DNA from: Hymenopus coronatus
Lineage: Eukaryota > Arthropoda > Insecta > Mantodea > Hymenopodidae
Length of the DNA stretch: 64,000 bases
Assembly: GCA_030762935.1 (NCBI GenBank)
Contig: CM060883.1
Coordinates: 49,029,001 to 49,093,000, forward strand
Reading direction: 5' to 3'
Below, one piece after another: positions 35,532 to 46,200 of this stretch. Each line of letters starts with the position of its first letter. The stretch's first letter is position 1. The position numbers and the translations under genes were made by a program. The notes beneath the pieces were generated by a model that had not been told where the DNA came from, did no database searches, and worked only from the letters and a program-made list of their open reading frames with translations.

Positions 35532-36340
35532 AATCTGACGTATGCCATTGATATGACTTTCTCTACATCCCTGCAACACATTATTGTTAAAAAGCTTATG
35601 CTTGTATTTACTTCCTGCTAACCGAGAAAAAATTAGCAGAAGTAGTCTTATTACATGCTTCCTTGTAAGTAGAAGCAAAATAAGGGAGTACCATAGATTA
35701 AAGTGACAGTCAAAAGTTGGTTGTTATGAGACGGAAGTTCCTTTGTTTGTAAGCACAGTAGTTGACAAATTCCTGTATGAGAAAAGCATGTTTTTTAAAA
35801 CTGAAACAAAAAACAAGGAATAACTCAAAAACGACCAACTCCACGAAAATATATATATATAACATAAATTGTGTGTTTTAATGTGCTCTACATATTTGTG
35901 TGGTAAGTTTTTGTCCATCTGTTACGGTTTAGCAGTTATGTAAATTCCGTAAAATTCCTCCAGAATAAAGTAGTCTTCAGAGGCTATTCCCAGAAAATTC
36001 AAGACATACATTTTATTTGCCAGGCAAATATTTTTAATATACGATATTTTAATAAAATCGTTAGAGCTATTTTTGAGAAAAACAAAATTTTCGAAAAAAC
36101 TATGTAAATGATACTTTGAGGTGGGGGGATTTTGCTCAAAATCTTCGTGTCGCATCCCTGGAAGATACTAAACTTAAATACCAAGTTTGGTACTTGACCG
36201 ACTTTTCGTTTTTCAGTTATCGTGTTCAGAGACACACGGACCTTTCATATTTCCGGTGAAATCTCGGTATCGAATTTTTGGGTGGAGTACAATACCTTCT
36301 CTATACATTATGTACATAGTGCGTGTAGAGAAAGTAAAAA
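35532..36340 (+). mobile_element. Family A element, second unit of a tandem pair
   Basis: Head ATCTGACGTATGCCATTG with ACTTTCTCTACATCC follows the previous tail without spacer. Tail CATTATGTACATAGTGCG followed by TGTAGAGAAAGT and an A run. The microsatellite is lost (GAGACACACGGACC). Confidence 0.9.
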
Positions 36341-36424
36341 AAAAAAAAAAAAAAAAACAGTTTAGGCTATTTACATACTGATGTTTTTCTGTAGTCTATC
36401 GTTGTACTTCTAGGCTGATTCTAA
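36341..36424. other. A run and short spacer
   Basis: The A run at the tail end continues to about 36357, then unassigned sequence. Confidence 0.5.
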
Positions 36425-36728
36425 ATGATATATCGATCATATCCACTCCCTTGATGCAAGAAGTATTAAGAGACAAGAGTTTTGTTTCACAAAACATGTG
36501 TTAAGTAATTATATTTTATTGCCTGTTTTTGAAGCTCAGCTGTGAAATGATACTGAAGTACCTGTCTCTGAAGCTTCCTTACATGAGACGATGCGCAGTC
36601 ATTAACATTTTCAAAAGCCCCCTGTAAGGGCAGCCAACCTTCCAGTTATTACTCCCACGATCGTTTAAAAGCACTGACATTCAAAAAGACATGCAGCTAA
36701 ATGAAAGGCAAGTGGCAGATAAAGTAAA
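36425..36728 (+). repeat. Dispersed repeat X (two blocks)
   Basis: Block 1 (about 36425-36507, ATATCCACTCCCTTGATGC, TTTTGTTTCACAAAAC) recurs at 37381-37466. Block 2 (about 36579-36712, CAGCCAACCTTCCAGTTATT, AAGACATGCAGCTAAATGAA) recurs at 40905-41024. Nature unknown. It abuts family B. Confidence 0.6.
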
Positions 36729-37118
36729 TATCTGATTTCTTACATTCGCATGATTTTATAAACCCTATTCTTACAAAAGCGTATTCTTCTATTTCATGTT
36801 GTATCACAATTAAAGGTTTTGTTTTAAATTTCCTTGTAGGACCAATAGGAATAGGGGACTAAAGTAGCACAGCTGGTAGCTATGTGATCACTTTGAATTG
36901 CCGTTCCTTTTACTTGATCATAGAAGAAAGATATAAAGAAAAAGCTACTTAACACATTAGAACATTTCATTATTGAATTAAGCTATTTATAGCTATACAT
37001 TTTTAATTCAATGGATCTCAAAACTTTTCCTTCCGGTTAATTTTCGGAATAGAAGTCTTGGGCTAAATACAATATTTATATTCCTATTGTAATAGTTAAG
37101 CTGTAGATAAAGTAAAAA
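36729..37118 (+). mobile_element. Family B element, full length
   Basis: About 390 bp: head ATCTGATTTCTTACATTCGC with a weakened subterminal repeat (GATTTTATAAACCC), and tail TATATTCCTATTGTAATAG, GCTGTAGATAAAGTAAAAA. Same plan as family A but without the (CA)n slot and without the internal palindrome. Confidence 0.75.
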
Positions 37119-37380
37119 CCTAATTTGTTAATTCATGTCTTTCTCAACCCATTCTTCAACAAACTATTTTACAAAATCTTATTCTTCTATCCATTTCACG
37201 TTTTATCATAATTGAAGGTTTCATTTTATATTTGCTTATAGGCCCAATGGGAATGGGAGAATAGAGTAGGAATAAGCGATAGAAAATATTTTAATAGCTG
37301 GTAACTATGTGATTGTTTGAAATTGCTTTCTGTTTGCTCTACCATGAAAAAAGGAAAGAAAGAGAAAGAATGTTTTAAAA
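37119..37380 (+). mobile_element. Family B element, 5' part, tandem with previous
   Basis: Head CTAATTTGTTAATTCATGTC with TTTCTCAACCCATTC directly follows the preceding tail. Shares AATGGGAATGGGAGAATAG and GCTGGTAACTATGTGATTG. Stops in the AGAAAGAGAAAG tract. Confidence 0.72.
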
Positions 37381-37466
37381 TATGATATGTCAATCGAATC
37401 TACTCCCTTGAGCAAGAAGTAATTATGAAACCAGAGTTGTTATTGTTTTGTTTCACATGTTAAACA
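37381..37466 (+). repeat. Dispersed repeat X, block 1, second copy
   Basis: ATATGTCAATCGAATC, ACTCCCTTGAGCAAGAAG and TTTGTTTCACATG match 36425-36507. Confidence 0.55.
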
Positions 37467-37468
37467 TA

Positions 37469-37995
37469 CACGGTTATTCTAAATTAGTTACCTGATAATA
37501 AAGCTAAATTATAAATAGTTATCTTACGTAGTTTATTTCCATTTTCCATTATAGTCATTGACATAACATTAAGTTTTATTTGCAATGTTTACAAATTTTC
37601 AATGTGACTCTGTTGTCACTCGGCAGATATCCCATCTGTACGGCAGTTCATCCCAGATACGCGTGATCTACCCGAGCTACCGCTACGTTAATTCGATGAC
37701 GAAGCTCATCCGGGTTGTACACGTTATCTTTAACGTAACCCCACAGACAAACGTCTTTGTACAGTAATTTTCGATGTAGTTTCATGAAACCACAGACAAC
37801 GCTGCGCTGCAAGACTCCTTGGCGAGTGATTCACATTTTCCCCGCCAGACGAGCGAGCGAGTGCATGTAGCGAAGTCTGACGACCACGTTTAAAACTTGA
37901 TATGACATACGGTTTGATGAACGTGAATAAATTTCCCTCAACAGTTTCAAAATAATTCATTCATACTTTCAGGTAACTACTTTAGAATAACCCTG
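37469..37995 (-). mobile_element. Decayed mariner-type transposon, internally deleted
   Basis: The left end CACGGTTATTCTAAATTAG is the near-perfect inverted copy of the right end (CAGGGTTATTCTAAAGTAG on the minus strand). The TIRs are about 28 bp. TA flanks both ends (37467-37468 and 37996-37997), the expected Tc1/mariner target. The interior carries a transposase remnant. Confidence 0.72.
37585..37767 (-). pseudogene. Mariner-type transposase C-terminal fragment
   Basis: The minus strand reads LWGYVKDNVYNPDELRHRI followed by NVAVARVDHAYLG and then a stop. The LWGY-VKDNVY and ELR-RI pattern follows the last catalytic residue in a common arthropod mariner-like transposase group. The same region occurs in the element at 47692-48543. 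The catalytic core and N-terminus are absent. Confidence 0.6.
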
Positions 37996-38010
37996 TATAC
38001 TATATACTTT

Positions 38011-38880
38011 TTTTTACTTTCTCCGTACGCACTATGTATATAGTGTATAGAGAAAGTATGCACTCCACCAAAAATTCGATACCGAGATTTCACCGGAAAT
38101 ATATGTTTTAGAGTCCCCAATATCCAAAAAAAGCATTTTCACAAAAATGTGCGCGCGTGTGTGTGTGTGTGTGTGTCCCTGAACACGATAACTCAAAAAC
38201 GAAAAGTCGGTAAAATAACCAAACTTGGTATTTAAGTTTAGTATCTTCCAGGGATGCGACACGAAGATTTTGAGAAAAATCCCCCCACCCCCAACTACCC
38301 TTTACATGGAGCTTTTTTGGAAAATTTTGATTTTCTCAAAAATGACTAACGATTTTGATTAAAATTTCGGATATTAGACAAATTTACCTAACAAATGAAA
38401 TGTATATCTTGAATATTCTGGGAATAGCCTCTGAAGAGTAGTTTACTCTGGATGAATTTTACTAAATTTTGAATAACTGCTAAGCCGTAAGAGATCGACA
38501 AAAACTTACTGCACAAAAAATGTAGAGCACATTAAAACAGAATTTATGTTACATACATTTTTTTTCGTGGAGTTCGTCGTTTTTGTGACATTCCTTATTT
38601 TTGGTTTCTGCTATGAAAAACGTATACTTTTCTCATACTGGAACTTGTCAACTCCTATCCATATAAACAAAGGAATTTCATTGACATAGTAACCAGCTTT
38701 TGACTATCACTTTAACCTACGGTTGTCCCTTATTTCGCTTCTACTTACAAGGAAGCGAGTAATTAGACTATTTCTGCTATTTTTGTCGGATTAGCATAAA
38801 GTAAACAGAAGTATAAGCTTTTTAAGAATTATTTGTTGCAGGGATATGGAGAAAGTCATGTGAATGGTACACATCAGATT
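38011..38880 (-). mobile_element. Family A element, unit 1 of a triple tandem array
   Basis: Tail TTTTTACTTTCTCCGTACGC with CACTATGTATATAGTG. Head ATATGGAGAAAGTCATGTG and ACACATCAGATTTTT. The microsatellite starts GCGCGCGTGTGTG at about 38151. Very similar to the two units that follow. Confidence 0.93.
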
Positions 38881-39021
38881 TTTACTTTCTCCATACGCAC
38901 TATGTACTTAGTGTATAGAGAAAGTATTGCACTCCACCAAAAAATTCGATACCGAGATTTCACCGGAAATATATGTTTTAGGGTCCCCAATGTCCAAAAA
39001 AAAGCATTTTCATAAAAAGAT

Positions 39022-39079
<58 letters not shown>

Positions 39080-39783
39080 GTGAACACGATAACTCAAAAA
39101 CGAAAGTCGGTAAAATACTAAACTTGGTATTTAAGTTTAGTATCTTCCAGGGATGCGACACGAAGATTTTGAGAAAAATCCCCCCAACCCCAACTACCCT
39201 TTACATGGAACTTTTTTCGAAAATTTTGATTTTCTCAAAAATGGCTCTAACGATTTTGATTAAAAATTCGTACACTAAACATATTTACCTGACAAATAAA
39301 ATGTATATCTTCAATTTTCTCGGAATAGCCTCTGAAGAGTAGTTTTTTCTGGATGAATTTTACTAAATTTTGAATAACTGCTAAACCGTAAGAGATGGAC
39401 AAAAACTTACTTAACAAAAAATGTAGAGCACATTAAAACACACAATTTATGTTATATACATTTTTTTCGTGAAGTTCGTCGTTTTTGTGACATTACTTAT
39501 TTTTTGTTTCTGCTATGAAAAACGTGTAATTTTGTCATACAGGAACTTGTCATCTCCTATCCATATAGACAAAGGAACTTCATTGACATAGCAACCTGCT
39601 TTTGATTATCACTTTAACCTACGGTTGTCCCTTATTTCGCTTCTACTTACAAGGAAGCGAGTAATTAGACTATTTCTACTATTTTTTTCTAATTAGCATA
39701 AAGTAAATAGAAGTATAAGCTTTTTAAGAATTATTTGTTGCAGGGACATGGAGTAAATCATGTGAATGGTACACATCAGATTT
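38881..39783 (-). mobile_element. Family A element, unit 2 of the array
   Basis: Tail ACTTTCTCCATACGC with CACTATGTACTTAGTG. Head ACATGGAGTAAATCATG. The tail shares the T run that ends unit 1. (TG)n of about 25 units at about 39025-39077. Confidence 0.93.
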
Positions 39784-40664
39784 TTTACTTTCTCTAGCCC
39801 CGTATGTACAGTGTACATAGGGATAGAGAAGTGCTGCATTCCACCCAAAAAGTCGATATTGAGATTTCACCGGAAATACATGTTTTAGGACCCCCTGAAT
39901 CCCCTTCCAGAAAAAAGGTCCATGTGTGTGTGTGTGTGCGTGTGTGTGTGTCTGTGAACACGATAACTCAAAAACGAAAAGTAGCTAAAATACCAAATTT
40001 GGTATTTAAATTCAGTATCTTCCAGGGATACGACACGAAGATTTTGAGAAAAATCCCCCCACCCCAAACTACCCTTTACATGAAACTTTTTTCCAAAATT
40101 TTGATTTTCTTAAAAATGGCTCTAACGAATTTAATTGAAATATCGAATATTAAAAATATTTACCTGACAAATAAAATATATATCTTGAATTTTCTGGGAA
40201 TAGCTTCTAAAGACCTGTTTATTCTGGATGAATTTTGCTTAATTTGGCATAACTAGTAAACCGTAAGAGATAGACAAAAACTTACTATACAAAAAATGTA
40301 GGCCTTGTTAAAATACACAACTTACGTCATGTACATTTTTTTCGTGGAGCTTACCGTTCTCGAGGTATTCATTGTTATTAGTTTCAGTTGTGAAGTACTT
40401 CTACTTTTCTCAGACGGGAGTGTCCGTTTATCTTTTTTTCTACTACTTATGAAGAAAAGAAGCGATTTGTAATGACAATCGCATAACGACAGCTTTTAAA
40501 ACATTTGACTATCGATTTAGCCTAGTTTATTCCCTTATTTTCTTCCTACTTAAAAGGAACTGCTGAATACCTCGATTAGCAAGGTGCAGAAAGAAGAATA
40601 ATCTTATGTAAGAAGTTTGTAGAACGGCTAGAGAAAGGCATGCGAGTGTAACACATTAGATTTT
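39784..40664 (-). mobile_element. Family A element, unit 3 of the array (GC-type ends)
   Basis: Tail ACTTTCTCTAGCCCCG with TATGTACAGTGTACATA. Head ACGGCTAGAGAAAGGCATG. Tail and head share CTCTAGCC, unlike units 1 and 2, so the array joins two subfamilies and is not a simple duplication. It contains a 150-codon plus-strand open frame (39804-40256). Confidence 0.93.
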
Positions 40665-40670
40665 TTTTTT

Positions 40671-40834
40671 AGTTTAACGTCCTTTAATCTGGTGGTCATA
40701 TCAGACGATGAATGAAATTGGTGAAATGATGCTCAAATGACCTCGGGGTCCTTGGAGCTTAAAGTTACTCGACATTAAGATTTTAAAACATAAACATGTC
40801 TGAGCCTTAACCTTATGAACGTGAGGCGGGCTAC
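40671..40834 (-). mobile_element. SINE family C, copy 2
   Basis: AGTTTAACGTCCTTTAATC and TCATATCAGACGATG match 1950 onwards. GAACGTGAGGCGGGCTAC corresponds to the tRNA-like head boundary. It follows the T run at the head of a family A copy. Part of its body (40773-40816) reappears inverted at 47519. Confidence 0.6.
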
Positions 40835-40904
40835 ATTTTACTGTCAATTGTCTGAAATACCCCTCCTTGAGTGTTCCTTACATCAGAGGAGAACGTAACA
40901 TTTG

Positions 40905-41024
40905 CACATAGTCATCAACATTTTCAAAAACACCCTGTAAGAGCAGCCAACCTTCCAGTTATTACTCCCACGATCGTTTAAAAGCACTGACATTCAAAAA
41001 GACATGCAGCTAAATGAAAGGAAG
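40905..41024 (+). repeat. Dispersed repeat X, block 2, second copy
   Basis: CAGCCAACCTTCCAGTTATT through AAGACATGCAGCTAAATGAA is nearly identical to 36630-36712. Upstream similarity fades. Confidence 0.65.
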
Positions 41025-41331
41025 ATTTAATTATTTGAGCTTATTATTTTTTAACACAAGGTTTGCGAAATTTGTTCCGCGTTCACATTAATTAAAGTAA
41101 ACCACAAGCTGCATGCCACATAAACTCTGTGATGTATGCATTCTTTGTTCCCACAACTACCTCCGCGCAGGTTCGAACCTCGCTTTCTCACGCCATAATG
41201 CTATGATACCAGCATAATTGTATACCGGTTCACGCACTACAACACTTTTACAAAACTAATATCAATATTTTAAAAACCTGGTGTATACCATTCACACGAC
41301 TTCTCTGTAAAAACTTACTTATAAAGGCTTA
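41025..41331. other. Spacer with possible tRNA-like relic
   Basis: Around 41160-41215 the minus strand has GCGAGGTTCGAACCTGCG, a B-box-like palindrome. No clear A-box. Otherwise nothing recognised. Confidence 0.4.
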
Positions 41332-42207
41332 TTACTTTCTCTATAGGTACTATGTACATAGTGTATAGAGAAGGTATTGCACTCCACCAAAAAATTCGAT
41401 ACCGAGATTTCACCGGAAATATATGTTTTAGGGTCCCCTGTATCCAAAAAAGGTATTTTCAGAAAAAGGTCCGTGTGCGTGTGTGTGTGTGTGTGTGTGT
41501 CCACGTGTCCGTGTGTATGTGAACACGATAACTCAAAAACGAAAAGTCGGTAAAATACCAAACTTAGTATTTAAGTTTAGTGTTTTCCAGGGATGCGACA
41601 CGAAGATTTTGAGAAAAATCCCCCCACCCCAAACTACCCTTTGCATGGAACTTTTTTCGAAAATTTTGATTTTCTAAAAAATGTCTAACGATTTTGATTA
41701 CAATATCATATATTAAAGATATTTACCTGACAAATAAAATGTATATTTTGAATTTTCTGGGAATAGCCTCTAAAGACTACTTTATTCTGGATGAATTTTG
41801 TATAACTACTAAACCGTAAGAGATGGACAAAAACTTAACACACAAAAAAGGTAGAGCATGTTAAAACACACAATTTTTGTTATATACGTTTTTTTCGTGG
41901 AGTTGATCGTGTTTTAGATATTCCTTTTTCTTGGTTTCAGCTTTGAAAAAACCTAACCTTTCTCATACAGGAATTTGTCAACAGTCCATACAAGCAAAGG
42001 AACATCAGTCACATAGCAACCAGCTTTTGGCTTTCACTTTAACCTATGATACTCCCTTATTTCGCTTCTACTTACAATAAAGGAAGAAACAAGATTATTT
42101 CTGCTAATTTTTCTCGATTAGCATGAAATAAAAGATACTCTTATTAACAATAATTTGTTACAGAGATATAGAGAAAGTCATGTGAATGGAGCACATCAGA
42201 TTTTTTT
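41332..42207 (-). mobile_element. Family A element, full length (ATA-type ends)
   Basis: Tail ATTACTTTCTCTATAGG with ACTATGTACATAGTG. Head GATATAGAGAAAGTCATGTG and GCACATCAGATTTTTTTT. Both ends carry CTCTATA. (TG)n at about 41480-41500. Confidence 0.93.
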
Positions 42208-42497
42208 TCTATATACTTCAAGACTAATCGAGATAAACATTAAAAGAAATGTTATTACTTGCTTCCTTATGAGTAGAAGAGAAATAAGCAGTACCTAGGC
42301 TAAATCAGTGGCCAAATAATTAATATCTGGTTGCTATGTGATTGAAATTAGTTTCTTTGCATTACCAAGAGTTGACAAATTCCCCGTAAGAGAAAAGATT
42401 ACGTATTTTAAAATTGAAACCAATTACAAGGAATATCTCGGAAATGGCCAACTCCACGAAAAAAATATATATAAATGACACAAATTGTGTATTTAAC
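42208..42497 (+). mobile_element. Family A element, 5' part without head tip
   Basis: Starts TCTATATACTTCAAGACTAATCG and runs to ACACAAATTGTGTATTTAACG. It is back to back with the minus copy on its left, so two head regions face each other. Confidence 0.8.
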
Positions 42498-42571
42498 GCC
42501 CGCAGGGCGTAGCCACTATGTTAAGAACTAATTTTGAGGGAACAAAAAACCTAAATATGATAGATAACATT

Positions 42572-42734
42572 TATCCAACATTTCGCTATCGAATTAAGCT
42601 GTTTATAGATACACTAACGAATATTTTTTAATTCAGTGGATCTTGAAACCTATCTTTCCTGTTAATTTTCAGTATATAATTATGAGGCGAAGTATCTGCT
42701 TCTATTGTAATAAGTAAGCGGCAGATAAAGTAAA
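42572..42734 (+). mobile_element. Family B element, 3' part
   Basis: ATTAAGCTGTTTATAGATAC, GTTAATTTTCAGTATATAA and tail CTTCTATTGTAATAAGTAAG, GCAGATAAAGTAAAAA. The next family B head follows directly. Confidence 0.7.
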
Positions 42735-43023
42735 AATCTGATTTTTTACATTCGCATGATTTTCCCAACCCACTGTTCAACAAATGATTGTTCTTCTATT
42801 TCATTTAGTATCACAATTAAAGCCTTTGTTTCAAATCTCATTGTGGGCCCAATAAGAATAGGGGACTAAAATAGGCTTAAGCGACAGCAAATCTTTTAAG
42901 AGCTGGAAGCTATGTCATAACTTTGACTTTTGTCATTTTTACTTGGCAAAGAAAGAAAGAGCGATTTAACACAGAACATTTCGTTTCTGAATTAAACTGT
43001 TTATAGCTATACATATTTAATTC

Positions 43024-43035
43024 AATTGATCTCAA
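43024..43035. repeat. LINE target-site duplication, left copy
   Basis: AATTGATCTCAA, repeated at 47137-47148. Twelve bases identical. Confidence 0.85.
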
Positions 43036-43285
43036 GATGATGATGATGATGATAATGGTGTTTAAGGGCGCTCAACTGCCGAGGTCATAAGCGCCCTTAC
43101 GATTAAAACTTGGCAATAGGCAGTAAGAAAATACCAAAAAAGGAAAAAAACACAAGTAAAAGTGCTAACAAAGTTGAAACTGAAGTAACAGAACGGTCCA
43201 GCCCTCTAAACAGAGCTGGATATAAAACTCCATCTAAAATCAACACATTAAAATTAAAAGAGTTTAAAAAAAAACTGCTATCACA
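43036..43285 (-). other. LINE 3' UTR and (CAT)n tail
   Basis: From the tail inwards the plus strand reads AATGGTGTTTAAGGGCGCTC, AACTGCCGAGGTCATAAGC. The triplet tail replaces poly-A, as in several I-group elements. The GGTGTTTAAGGGCGCTC phrase is familiar to me from insect retroelement 3' ends (recollection only). Confidence 0.7.
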
Positions 43286-46200
43286 CTAAAACGTCAAGGT
43301 AAAAGAAAGTTTTGCTAAAAATTTAAAAACCCTGTCCACTGCTCTTGGGTCATCTGCCAGGACCTCAGCAAGAGAGGCCGGCATGCCCATACATGACCGA
43401 ATGTGTGCCAGGTGACCACACTCCAGCAACACATGACGAACTGTCTGTGCCTCCCCACAGAGCGCACAGACAGGAGCAGGTTCACGTTTAAAAAGGTAAC
43501 TGTGAGTAAAAATACAGTGGCCAATTCTTAGCCGAGCTAGTACTACCTCCTCCCGGCGGAATAAACGAGAGGAGGTTACCCAGTTGACAGGGAGGTCCTT
43601 CACCTCTCGCAGCTTATTACCACGGAGAGCCGACCACTCCGCATGCCAAGTCGAAAAAACGGCTCTCCGTACAGCCACTCTAAAATCTTCTGCTGTTGAA
43701 TGGGTAATCGTAACACTGGGCGCTGTGACTGCCGATTTCGCTGCCAAATCCGCCGTGTCATTCCCTGGCAAGCCAACGTGTCCAGGAATCCATGCGCACT
43801 CCACATTAAAACCAGAAGCGTGCAAAATGCGGAGAACGTCCTGGATGCGCTGCACCAAAGGATGGTAATTGTACAGCTCACGAATGCTCTGAAGGGCACT
43901 AAGGGAATCACTAAGAATAAGGCAGTCACCTAATTTTCGACGTCGAATATACAGAAGGGCTTGATAAATAGCATATAGCTCGGCAGAATATATAGATGTG
44001 CAACTAGGCAAGCCGTAAGTAGAAGTTGCGGTGCCAGTTACAAAGGCACATCCAACACCGTCGGGGCTCTTACTACCATCGGTGTAAATACAAATACGGC
44101 CACTGTATTTGGATAAAAATTCTAAAAAGCAACGACGAATACTATCAAGAGGCGTAACAGATTTCCCGTTGAGCGTCATCCCGAGATCGACATGGGAGGT
44201 AGCGCGTAACCAAGGGGGGTGTATACTCTCTCCCTTGGGTAACAGCCGAGGAATGTCAACATGGTGCTGGCGTAGAAGCTCACGGAAACGAAAACCTGCT
44301 GGCCTGGGGCTCAGAGAGCGGAGGCAGTATCGCTCGTGCAGCTCAGGGGAGAAAAAAGCGTGATAAGATGGATGCCCTGGCATACACTTCAGCCCACAGC
44401 CATAATTAGCAAGCAGGACATCACGCCGACAACGCAGAGGAGGTTCTCCCGATTCGGCGTAGAGGCTAACAACTGGGCTCGTTGGAAAAGCTCCAACGGC
44501 CACACGGATGCCCTGGTTATGGACTGTGTCTAACCTTCTGAGCACTGAAGGTCGAGCTGAAGAATACACAATGCTGCCATAGTCCAACTTCGAACGAAAC
44601 ACAGCACGATAAAGACGGAGCAATGCCGTCCGATCCGCACCCCAAGACTTGCCACTTAGTATCCGTAAAAGATTTAGAGAACGGTCACATCGTGCTCTAA
44701 GCTGTGCTATTTGTGGTGCCCAACAAAGTTTCCGATCGAAGATCAAACCAAGGAATCTCGCCTCGTCTGCGAAAGGAAGTAAATCTGGCCCGAGTCGAAG
44801 AGACGGCGGCATTTGCCACTTATGGCGCCAGAAGTTAACGCAGACTGTCTTCTCAGCGGAGAAACGAAAACCGTGTTTCGAGCTCCATGCATAGAGATTG
44901 TCCAAACACCGCTGGAGACGGCGTTCCAAAAACGGTGTACGCTGAGAAGTACAGAAGATGGCAAAGTCGTCCACGAATAAACAGGAAGAGACACCTTGAG
45001 GCACACATAGTGATATGGAATTTATCGCAATAGCAAATAGAGTCACGCTGAGTACCGAGCCCTGCGGCACTCCGTTCTCTTGAATAAAATGGTTAGATAA
45101 AACCGAACCCACCCTCACTCGAAAAACGCGGTCCCGCATAAACTCCTGAATGACCAACGGTAGGCGTCCACGTATGTTCCAGTTGTGCAGAGAACGCAAT
45201 ATTCCCGCCCGCCAACACGTGTCGTAGGCCTTCTCGAGGTCAAAAAATATCCCAACTGTGGGGCTGTTCTTAAGAAACCCGTCCATAATCTGAGTTGACA
45301 GAGAGACAAGGTGGTCAGCAGTTGAACGTCGTCGTCGAAAGCCACACTGGATGTTCGTCAGAAGATTGTGGGATTCCAGCCACCACACCAACCGTCCATT
45401 GATCATGCGTTCCATCACCTTGCACACGCAACTGGTGAGGGAAATAGGACGGTAACTGGAAGGAAGATGGCGGTCCTTTCCAGGTTTAAGAATGGGTATG
45501 ATGGTGGCCTCCCGCCACTTGTCTGGAAAAATGCCATCAACCCAGACACGATTATAGACCTCGAGTAGGAAATCTTTGCCATCAGGAGAGAGATGTTGCA
45601 ACATTTGGACGTGGATACCATCTGGACCTGGTGCTGAGTGTCGTGAAGAGGAGAGTGCATTGTCTAGCTCTGCCAGGGTGAAAAGGCGATTATAATCCTC
45701 AAGGTTGCCAGAAAGAAACGAGAATTCTTGAGATTCCACCTGGTTCTTAACGGTAAGAAACTCAGGGGAATAGTTGCCTGAGCTAGACACCTGAGCGAAA
45801 GCACTGCCTAAAGTATTCGCCACGTCAAATGTATCAACAACAGCTCCGGTAGGTGTTTTGAGACCGGCGATGGGCATATGGTTCGGTTTCCCAGCCACAC
45901 GTCTTAACTTATCCCATACGACAGAGGAAGGTGTATGTCGATTAAAGGAACCCACGAATTTATTCCATGACATCTTTTTGCTATCCTTAATAACCCGCCT
46001 AGAATGTGCACGCATCCGTTTATAGTGTATCAGGTTATCCAGTGTGGGATAACGCTGGAAAACCCGTAGAGCTCCTCTGCGAGCGCGAATAGCATCCCGA
46101 CAGTCAGCGGTCCACCAAGGTACCGGAAATCGACGGCTGTAGCCAGTCGAACGCGGAATGGATTGCTCAGCAGCAGAAAGAATGGTCTCTGTAAGATGTT

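Noticed and set aside
38011..40664. CRISPR array or satellite DNA
   Set aside because: The units are about 0.88 kb dispersed elements occurring singly elsewhere, without short regular spacers, in a eukaryotic context.
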